From Piscirickettsia salmonis LF-89 = ATCC VR-1361 (GTDB lineage Bacteria; Pseudomonadota; Gammaproteobacteria; Piscirickettsiales; Piscirickettsiaceae), in NCBI RefSeq assembly GCF_000297215.2, contig NZ_AMFF02000098.1, forward strand, positions 1 to 33,964: a stretch of 33,964 bases of DNA, in the 5' to 3' direction. The notes beneath the pieces were generated by a model that was not told where the DNA came from, did not search any database, and saw only the letters and a program-made list of their open reading frames with translations. The stretch's first letter is position 1. Each line of letters begins with the position of its first letter. Shown piece by piece: positions 28,350 to 33,964 of this stretch. The translations under genes and the position numbers were made by a program.

Positions 28350-28614
28350 TTACGGGCTGTAGTGAGTAGAACCAAAGATTTCCTTATTAGTCCCTGCTTT
28401 CACTTTAAGTGGATAAACGTTAGAAAAATGTCCACCACCTAAATCGCCTTGCCGATCAGAAATAAATTTTAAGCCACGCTCAGCATATTCTGCTGCAACT
28501 TTTTCATCTACTTTTTTGCACGCTTGGTTAATCTTATTCATTTGCTGCTGAGTCACTTCAAAATAACCAAGTTCCTCTTCAGTACCTTTTTTATATAAGC
28601 CACATAGACAAAAC
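28350..28614 (-). pseudogene. 5'-truncated unknown gene next to IS remnant
   Basis: The open frame of about 88 codons runs from the left edge of the IS1-like element (28614) to a stop at 28350. The peptide looks protein-like: KKVDEKVAAEYAERGLKF, then SDRQGDLGGGHFSNVYPLKV, ending FGSTHYSP. The only internal start candidates are a GTG at 28556 and an ATG at 28541, neither with a good RBS. Upstream the frame passes into the IS inverted repeat and stops there (28626). This looks like the 3' fragment of a gene whose front was lost at the IS junction. The family is not recognised. Confidence 0.5.
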
Positions 28615-28682
28615 GGTGATGTATCTTATTGATTGCTATGGTATAATTCGAAGCAAGTTAACAATAATTTATAGATTTATCC

Positions 28683-28973
28683 ATGCCTCATATCGAAGTC
28701 AATTGCCCACAATGCAGTGAGAATAATGTCATTAAATTTGGCAGGAACGCTTCAGGCAATCAGCGTTATAAATGCAAAAATACAGGCTGTGATAAAGATA
28801 CATTCCTACTGAACTATAAGCGGCCAGGTGATTTGCCAGAGACAAAAGAAAAATATCGTTTAACATTCGTTATTACTATACAGATGATTGGGGCTCTTAT
28901 CAGCGTATTTTGCCAGAAGACTCTCACTTCATTGGCAAAAAAAACACACAGGCCATTGAGCGCAAGCATTTAA
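28683..28973 (+). pseudogene. insA: Remnant of IS1 insA
   Basis: The first 55 or so residues are an InsA-type zinc-finger N-terminus: VNCPQCSENNVIKFGRNAS, then GNQRYKCKNTGCDKDTF, with CxxC and C-x5-C pairs. From about 28855 the frame is out of register with insB and encodes nonsense (RLTFVITIQMIGAL) up to the stop at 28973. The helix-turn-helix part of InsA is missing. The protein could still bind IS ends if made, but no transposase activity is expected. Confidence 0.8.
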
Positions 28974-29095
28974 CCCTAAGAACCCGAATTAAGCGTTTAG
29001 CACGCAAAACCATTTGTTTTTCGAAGAGCGAAAAGATGCATGATGTAGTGATTGGTTTATTCATCAATAAATTCGAGTTTGGCAAGGCGATCTAA
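28855..29095 (+). pseudogene. insB: Remnant of IS1 insB transposase C-terminus
   Basis: In the +2 frame relative to the insA remnant, the sequence reads FNIRYYYTDDWGSYQR, then LPEDSHFIGKKNTQAIERKH, then LTLRTRIKRLARKTICFSKS. This is the C-terminal half of an IS1-family DDE transposase, including a catalytic Asp (YTDDW) and the Glu in AIERKH. The first catalytic Asp region is lost in the deletion. The stop is at 29093-29095, just before the right inverted repeat. Confidence 0.85.
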
Positions 29096-29121
29096 CTAAA
29101 CAATCAAATAGACACATTACC

Positions 29122-29433
29122 TAAATTTTATTGTTTTTATTAAAACGATATCTTTAAACAATTCTCTACAACCCAAGACAAGTTAAGACATTGATATATC
29201 TATAGTCATATGATGGTCAAGACTAAACCTTTAACTTAACCATAAGTTTACTTATAAAGTTTAATTCCTTAACAATATCCATGTAAAATTAACTGTTAAT
29301 TTAAAAACTAAAAAGCCACTGAGTTTCCCCGTGGCTTTTAATATAAATACAGTAACAGATAATTAAGACATGAGCTCAATCCATAATTTTTAAATTGATA
29401 TTGATAGGACAAACATATAAAAATTAAAAATAA
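29122..29433. other. Gene-free stretch right of the IS remnant
   Basis: This is 312 bp of AT-rich sequence with no ORF of interest. The only clear element is the hairpin terminator at 29311-29339. No continuation of the truncated gene left of the IS was recognised here. Confidence 0.5.
29311..29339 (-). terminator. Bidirectional-looking intrinsic terminator
   Basis: The stem is AAAAGCCAC / GTGGCTTTT with an 11-nt loop. The minus strand reads on into TTTTTAGTTTTT, about 95 bp after the stop of the 179-residue ORF. The plus strand also has TTTTAATAT. Confidence 0.75.
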
Positions 29434-29973
29434 CTATTGACTAGGATCAGGAGCACTTGCTGCGGGAGCAAGATGACTATTTCTCTGTTGTGCTTCTAAT
29501 TGCGCCTCTATGAAAAGGAAGCGAACATGATAAGCATCACTCTGTGTTTTTGCGTAATGCGAGTGAGCAGATACAAAACCACTTGATAAAAAAGTACCAT
29601 AGTAATATTTATCAATGATTTGTATATGTTTATCGACAATCTTACCAAAAGCCTTTAAATGATTGACTTGGGTTAAAAGCTGACTTTTAAGAGAGTTTAA
29701 ATCCCTTCTCATTTTATCAAGCCGAATTAAACTTTCCCGATCATTCGGAATAATCTCTCCTTCATACCCTTGCCAATCTTTAGCTAACGTAGCTTTCGCC
29801 AAACGAGAAAAATCTCTGCGACATTTTCTATCTTGATAAGACTCAGTCCAGCTAGTTGGACACAGTAGGCTTGTTTTTACCGCATTTGAATCGGCATATT
29901 CTTCTAAATCAAGAAAAATATCAACTTTTATTTCTAAAAACTCTTTTGGTCCTTCTGTAAATTTTTTTGGCAT
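29434..29973 (-). CDS. Unknown 179-residue protein
   Basis: This hydrophilic, mostly helical protein has no signal peptide and no membrane span. The N-terminus is acidic (EIKVDIFLDLEEYADSN). A middle segment with two cysteines (LLCPTSW, DRKCRRDF) precedes a probable coiled-coil (about 80-125: ESLIRLDKMRRDLNSLKSQL, then LTQVNHLKAFGKIVDKHIQI). The Ala/Pro-rich tail is HLAPAASAPDPSQ. AGGA lies about 10 nt before the ATG and a terminator follows, both supporting a real gene. No family recognised. It lies in an AT-rich, IS-marked accessory stretch, so it may be horizontally acquired. Confidence 0.65.
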   Translation of the reverse strand: MPKKFTEGPKEFLEIKVDIFLDLEEYADSNAVKTSLLCPTSWTESYQDRKCRRDFSRLAKATLAKDWQGYEGEIIPNDRESLIRLDKMRRDLNSLKSQLLTQVNHLKAFGKIVDKHIQIIDKYYYGTFLSSGFVSAHSHYAKTQSDAYHVRFLFIEAQLEAQQRNSHLAPAASAPDPSQ

Positions 29974-30632
29974 AAAGGCCGTCCTATTGCAATATTGAAA
30001 ATTTTCAGCAGAGAAACTATCATTGTTTTAAAATAAATAAAACCAATAATTACATTATAATGCTTTATATATTTATTTTTAACATAAAAAATTGCATTCT
30101 TATTCAAGAAATCACTTGAATATTTTTCAATGCAACAAATTAAACAATCGCCCAATAAAAAACAAATCTATAATTAAAACATCCTTTCACTAAATTATAA
30201 TTAATATTGATCGCACCGAAATTCTATTTTTTAAAATGAAAAAATATTAATTAAATTACAATTAAAATATTTTTACATTAGATTAAGATAAAACAAAATT
30301 AAATGAAATGAAATTATTGAGATACTTAAGATAAACCACTTTAATCATTATAAACAATAGATAAAACGTCAAAAGCAAGCAACTATACATGTGAGTCGCT
30401 GCAACAGCGCTGTCATTTTGTCAACGATCTGATACAGATGTAAAACCCCATTTTCATGCCATTTAACCTACTGAAAGTATTGTCTGACAAACTTTGTTGT
30501 TCCTAATAGGCCTTAACGTATTTTAGCAGTATAACCTCTCGCTTTGAAAAATTAACTCGTAACTTCAAAGCGATGGTTTATCTGGCCTATACCTTTAATT
30601 TAGCTCAACTAAAAATAAGGGCATATCCTAGC
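29974..30632. other. 659-bp gene-free region
   Basis: The right side of the 29434-29973 gene is very AT-rich up to about 30360. From 30390 to 30590 the base composition rises and several dyads appear: CGCTG-CAA-CAGCG with overlapping ACAGCGCTGT (30397-30413), ATCTG-ATA-CAGAT (about 30427-30439) and the nested hairpin at 30506-30590. No convincing protein-coding frame is seen. Confidence 0.5.
30506..30590. repeat. Nested long hairpin downstream of glpK
   Basis: There are three concentric inverted segments. The outer is ATAGGCC (30506-30512) with GGCCTAT (30584-30590). The middle is AACC (30533-30536) with GGTT (30575-30578). The inner is CGCTTTGAA (30540-30548) with TTCAAAGCG (30564-30572). 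It lies 43 bp past the glpK stop, with no U-run on either side. It could be a 3' transcript structure, a small RNA or a MITE/REP-like unit. Confidence 0.6.
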
Positions 30633-32117
30633 TTAACTACGAATCCGTTCTACAGCATCTAACCAACCTTGATAAAGAAACCTACGCTTTTCCTCGCCCA
30701 TCCGAGGACTAAACTGTAACTCTTTACACCATAACGTAGCAATCTCATCAGTCGATTGATAGATACCTACTCCCAAACCCGCCAAATATGCAACGCCCAA
30801 TGCACTGGTTTCCACACAACCTGGCCGCTCAACCGTAATATTTAAAATATCTGCTAAAAATTGTAGCAACCAACGATTATGTGCCATCCCGCCATCAACA
30901 CGCAGCGTGGTTTGAAATCTAGCACCATCATTTTGCATTGCTAATAACAAATCTTTCGTCTGATAACACACCGCCTCTAACGCTGCACGAACAATATGAT
31001 TCACTCCTGTATCCCGCGTCATCCCCAACAGTGCACCACGTGCTTGTGGATCCCAATAAGGCGCACCTAACCCGGTAAAGGCAGGGACTAAATAAACACC
31101 ATGACTACATTCTAACGAGCCAGCAATACTTTCCGTATCACTGGCTTTTTCTATCATTTTCACCGCATCACGTAACCAATGTACCGCTGCTCCTGCGACA
31201 AAAATACTCCCTTCTAATGCATAGCTCACCTGCCCGTGCAGGCGATAAGCAATAGTAGTGAGTAAGCGATTTTTAGACATTAACGCCGTCTTCCCTGTAT
31301 TCATTAACATAAAGCAACCCGTGCCATAGGTGCTTTTAATCATTCCTTCAGAAAAACAGGCCTGACCAAATGCAGCCGCTTGTTGATCCCCGGCCATGCC
31401 CGTCACAGGAATTTCAGCACCTAAATGCTCACGATCAAGATAACCAAAGTGCCCGCTATTATCAGCAACTTCCGGTAGAATATTGGCTGGAATATTAAAT
31501 AATGTTAGTAATTCTTCATCCCAGCGCTGTGTGTGAATATTATACAAGAGGGTTCTTGAGGCATTGGTTACATCGGTCATATGCGACTTACCGCCGGTTA
31601 AGCGCCACAATAAAAAACTATCAACCGTCCCAAATGCCAGCTCACCGTGCTCTGCCTGTACTCGCGCACCTTCAGTATGATCTAACAACCACTGCAACTT
31701 AGTCGCAGAAAAATAAGGATCAAGCAAAAGCCCTGTTTTTTCTTGAACCATTTCTAAACAACCAGGTTGCTGGGCGAGCCTTTCACACATTGCTGTAGTA
31801 CGACGATCTTGCCAAACAATCGCTCGGCCTAATACTTGGCCTGTTTTTTTATGCCATACCAATGTAGTCTCACGCTGGTTAGAGATACCAACCGCTGCAA
31901 TCTGCCGAGCCGCCAGCTTGGCTTTTTCAATGGCTTTTTGGCTACTGATAAGCGTTGTCTGCCAAATATCATCGGCATCATGCTCAACCCACCCATCGTT
32001 TGGGAAATATTGCTTAAATTCTATTTGGTGCTGCGCTAACACTTGTCCTTGACAATTAAAGACAATAGCTCGTGTACTGGTCGTTCCTTGATCGATAGAT
32101 AATATATACTCTGACAT
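30633..32117 (-). CDS. glpK: Glycerol kinase
   Basis: This 494-residue FGGY-family kinase phosphorylates glycerol to sn-glycerol-3-phosphate with ATP. The N-terminal phosphate loop is [16 protein letters not shown] (5-20). Glycerol-site motifs are SNQRETT (79-85) and WQDRRT, and the catalytic D244 sits in [20 protein letters not shown] and [13 protein letters not shown] follow. The segment that carries the fructose-1,6-bisphosphate inhibition site in E. coli (GGTR, R236) reads LGAEIPVTG here, so that arginine is absent. It is divergent from glpD; the shared 124-bp gap probably holds both promoters. No facilitator gene glpF is next to it. Confidence 0.97.
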   Translation of the reverse strand: MSEYILSIDQGTTSTRAIVFNCQGQVLAQHQIEFKQYFPNDGWVEHDADDIWQTTLISSQKAIEKAKLAARQIAAVGISNQRETTLVWHKKTGQVLGRAIVWQDRRTTAMCERLAQQPGCLEMVQEKTGLLLDPYFSATKLQWLLDHTEGARVQAEHGELAFGTVDSFLLWRLTGGKSHMTDVTNASRTLLYNIHTQRWDEELLTLFNIPANILPEVADNSGHFGYLDREHLGAEIPVTGMAGDQQAAAFGQACFSEGMIKSTYGTGCFMLMNTGKTALMSKNRLLTTIAYRLHGQVSYALEGSIFVAGAAVHWLRDAVKMIEKASDTESIAGSLECSHGVYLVPAFTGLGAPYWDPQARGALLGMTRDTGVNHIVRAALEAVCYQTKDLLLAMQNDGARFQTTLRVDGGMAHNRWLLQFLADILNITVERPGCVETSALGVAYLAGLGVGIYQSTDEIATLWCKELQFSPRMGEEKRRFLYQGWLDAVERIRS

Positions 32118-32241
32118 TAAATAATTAACCTAGTATTTTATTCTTAAAAATTTATGACTGTGCCTTAACATACCTTAGTGTTATATTATGCGGCAAGCGC
32201 ATCATTAGATTCAATCTTGGTTATTTTAGTAAGTAGGAGCG
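32118..32241. promoter_or_regulatory. Divergent glpK/glpD intergenic region
   Basis: This 124-bp AT-rich gap must contain control signals for both genes. TATATTAT (32182-32189) may be a glpD -10, though no clear -35 goes with it. A short hairpin, ATGCG-GCAAG-CGCAT (32188-32202), lies in the presumed glpD leader. No match to the E. coli GlpR operator was recognised by eye. Confidence 0.4.
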
Positions 32242-33777
32242 ATGCAGTTGGCTACAGTTGTTTCTCATAGTGATCTTTTTATTATTGGCGGTGGTATTAA
32301 TGGTACAGGTATCGCAGCAGATGCAGCCGGGCGTGGCTTAACAGTCACCTTGTGTGAGCAAGCTGATTTAGCGTCTGCAACCTCCTCTGCAAGCAGTAAG
32401 TTAATTCATGGCGGACTTCGCTACCTTGAGCATTACGAATTTAGCTTGGTTGGAAAAGCACTTGCTGAACGTGAGATTTTACTAAGAAAAGCACCCCACA
32501 TTATCAAGCCCTTACAATTTATCCTACCCCACCAAAAGCACTTGCGCCCAGCTTGGCTCATTCGCATTGGCCTATTTCTCTATGATCACCTAGCAAAACG
32601 CAAGTTTTTACCAAGATCCAGAGCTTATAATCTAAAAACCACCCTCATTGGCAAAAATCTTAAACCTGAGCTAAAACGTGGTTTTTCTTATTACGATTGC
32701 CACGTCGATGATGCTCGCCTGGTCGTTTTAAACGCCCTCAGTGCAAAAGAGCAAGGGACGACAATACTCACGCGCAGCAAGTGCATCTTTGCCAAGCGCC
32801 ATAACAATATGCTTTGGTATGTTAAGGTTCAAGACCAACAAACTCAAATTATAAAAGAATACACAGCAAAAGCACTGATTAATGCCAGCGGCCCGTGGGC
32901 GAGCACGATTTTGCCTAATCTCACGCAAACACCGACGCAGCATCATTTAAGCCTAGTAAAAGGCAGCCATATCGTCATCCCTAAACTGTATGAAGGTGAG
33001 CATGCTTATATCTTACAAAATGCCGATAACCGCATTGTGTTCACCATCCCCTACGAACAAAACTTTACTCTGATTGGCACCACCGACTTAAACTATGAGG
33101 GTGACCCTGCACAGGTTAAAATTAATAACGAAGAAATAGATTACTTGATTAATTTAGTCAATGATTATTTCGAGCCTGGTATGCAAAAAGCTGATATTCT
33201 CTGGAACTATTCAGGTGTCAGGCCTTTACTAAATGACGAAAGTGATACCCCTTCTGCTATCACTCGCGACTATAAAATCATCGTTGATGATCAACATGGG
33301 CTACCTTTAGTCAATATTTTCGGCGGGAAAATAACCACCTATCGTACACTGGCCGAACAAACCTTAGAAAAACTACAGCCTTACTTCCCGGCAATGACAG
33401 CGCCCTGGACAGCGAATGACTACCTTCCCGGCGGTGATTTAGGTACAAAAACATTCGATGAGTTTTACCAACGACTCCAGGATCAATACCCTTGGCTACC
33501 TAAGCAGCTCACCTTGCGCTTAGCGCGTAGCTATGGCGCACGCATACACTGTATTTTACGAAAATGCACATCAACCACTGACTTAGGCCAGCATTTTGGT
33601 AACACACTCTATGAAAAAGAAGTAAAATACCTTGTCGAACATGAATGGGCCAAAACAGCTGACGATATCCTCTGGCGCCGTAGTAAATTAGGTTTACACT
33701 TAACCACAGAGCAACAAAAACAACTCACTGACTGGCTTAAGCATTACTTTAATCAACAAGAAAATAATATAAAATAA
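32242..33777 (+). CDS. glpD: Aerobic glycerol-3-phosphate dehydrogenase
   Basis: This 511-residue FAD-dependent, membrane-associated dehydrogenase oxidises glycerol-3-phosphate to dihydroxyacetone phosphate and passes electrons to quinone. The FAD-binding motif is LFIIGGGINGTGIAADAAGRG (12-32). ATSSASSKLIHGGLRYLE (45-62) is the family signature and NIFGGKITTYRTLAEQ is the C-terminal FAD contact. The length matches E. coli GlpD (501) plus a short N-terminal addition. The ATG at 32242 lies only 2 nt after AGGAG; the in-frame TTG at 32248 has ideal 8-nt spacing. The true start could therefore be the TTG. Confidence 0.97.
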   Translation: MQLATVVSHSDLFIIGGGINGTGIAADAAGRGLTVTLCEQADLASATSSASSKLIHGGLRYLEHYEFSLVGKALAEREILLRKAPHIIKPLQFILPHQKHLRPAWLIRIGLFLYDHLAKRKFLPRSRAYNLKTTLIGKNLKPELKRGFSYYDCHVDDARLVVLNALSAKEQGTTILTRSKCIFAKRHNNMLWYVKVQDQQTQIIKEYTAKALINASGPWASTILPNLTQTPTQHHLSLVKGSHIVIPKLYEGEHAYILQNADNRIVFTIPYEQNFTLIGTTDLNYEGDPAQVKINNEEIDYLINLVNDYFEPGMQKADILWNYSGVRPLLNDESDTPSAITRDYKIIVDDQHGLPLVNIFGGKITTYRTLAEQTLEKLQPYFPAMTAPWTANDYLPGGDLGTKTFDEFYQRLQDQYPWLPKQLTLRLARSYGARIHCILRKCTSTTDLGQHFGNTLYEKEVKYLVEHEWAKTADDILWRRSKLGLHLTTEQQKQLTDWLKHYFNQQENNIK

Positions 33778-33800
33778 TACTAAGGTGTATATTTAAGTTT

Positions 33801-33917
33801 ATGTCTACATCCATAGCCTCTTCTGCTGTTGAAAATACTGGCAAATTGCTAATCGAAAAAATGTTTAATTGTATGTGGAATCAACAGCAGCCTGAATTGG
33901 CTAGAGGGTGTCTTTAA
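33801..33917 (+). CDS. Possible 38-residue small ORF
   Basis: Downstream of glpD, an ATG opens a short frame beginning MSTSIASSAVENTGKLLIEK and ending with a stop inside a terminator-like hairpin. An AAGGTG lies 13 nt upstream, rather far away. No family recognised. It could be chance. Confidence 0.25.
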   Translation: MSTSIASSAVENTGKLLIEKMFNCMWNQQQPELARGCL

Positions 33918-33926
33918 ACCCCTTTT
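33904..33926 (+). terminator. Probable terminator after glpD
   Basis: GGGT and ACCC form a short stem, extendable across a mismatch, followed by CTTTTTT. It lies about 130 bp downstream of the glpD stop. The short stem but good T-run gives moderate support. Confidence 0.5.
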
Positions 33927-33964
33927 TTGATAGATTATTGATTATATAGCGCTGGATTAACAGT

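Larger units (their letters stand above)
28615..29121 (+). mobile_element. IS1-family deletion derivative
   Basis: Terminal inverted repeats lie at 28615-28635 and 29101-29121. They match at 17 of 21 positions, and each begins with the IS1-type GGTGATG / GGTAATG. The 507-bp length is well below the 700-800 bp of complete IS1-like elements. The element keeps the insA start and the insB end, with the middle deleted. No 9-bp target duplication is seen: the flanks are AGACAAAAC on the left and TAAATTTTA on the right. It has probably been immobile since a rearrangement, unless mobilised by a related transposase elsewhere. Confidence 0.85.

Noticed and set aside
28299-28442. Plus-strand 47-residue ORF beginning MQAMQLSITDLYKRYGYL after the small secreted protein
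   Set aside because: Its second half is antisense to the better-looking minus-strand gene fragment, no family is recognised and the RBS is weak. It may be a chimera at a rearrangement border, so it was not called as a gene.
29934-30155. Minus-strand ORF of 73 residues overlapping the 5' end of the 179-residue gene
   Set aside because: It overlaps the better-supported frame, has no RBS and has the composition expected from AT-rich noncoding DNA.

Overview
The window reads as chromosomal DNA from a low-GC (about 40%), AT-rich-intergenic gammaproteobacterium. The two housekeeping blocks follow gammaproteobacterial gene order: hfq-hflX-hflK-hflC-purA-rnr-rlmB, and pncC(cinA)-recA-recX-alaS-csrA-tRNA-Ser-tRNA-Arg with divergent mutS. 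The protein flavour, the IS1-type remnant and the secreted lipid- and peptidoglycan-active enzymes would fit a host-associated Thiotrichales member such as Piscirickettsia. That placement is an inference and was not tested by any search.

Layout. Positions 95-484 hold a small FliL-like exported protein. Positions 661-11977 are all on the minus strand. In transcription order they are glpT, hfq, hflX, hflK, hflC (hairpin terminator), purA (hairpin terminator), an AzgA-type purine permease, rnr and rlmB. Several of these genes overlap or nearly touch. Positions 12308-19507 are mainly plus-strand accessory genes. They encode a periplasmic or secreted glycerophosphodiesterase, an APC amino-acid permease, a secreted sphingomyelinase/phospholipase-like EEP phosphatase, a secreted SH3-NlpC/P60 peptidase and a heme-oxygenase/TenA-like all-helical protein. 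A small putative lipoprotein and a short unknown ORF lie on the opposite strand. Positions 19540-25105 are the minus-strand recA/alaS/csrA/tRNA block, including a near-consensus tRNA promoter, and mutS follows on the plus strand. Positions 27819-30632 are a decayed accessory stretch. It holds a small secreted four-cysteine protein, a truncated unknown gene, an IS1-family deletion derivative with both terminal inverted repeats, an unknown 179-residue protein and a 659-bp gene-free region with a nested hairpin. The window ends with divergent glpK and glpD.

How the genes fit together. GlpQ-like GDPD, GlpT, GlpK and GlpD together form a route from glycerophosphodiesters or glycerol to glycerol-3-phosphate and dihydroxyacetone phosphate. 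A secreted sphingomyelinase-like enzyme and an amino-acid permease sit beside GlpQ. The simplest reading is nutrient salvage from host membranes and host cytoplasm, but this is inferred from gene content and neighbourhood only. I did not find a convincing wholly new system. The most notable non-coding signals are a dyad flanking the -10 of the tRNA promoter, a widely spaced inverted repeat upstream of glpT that shares a 7-mer with it, a long nested hairpin downstream of glpK, and a dyad in the recA leader where no E. coli-type LexA box is seen.
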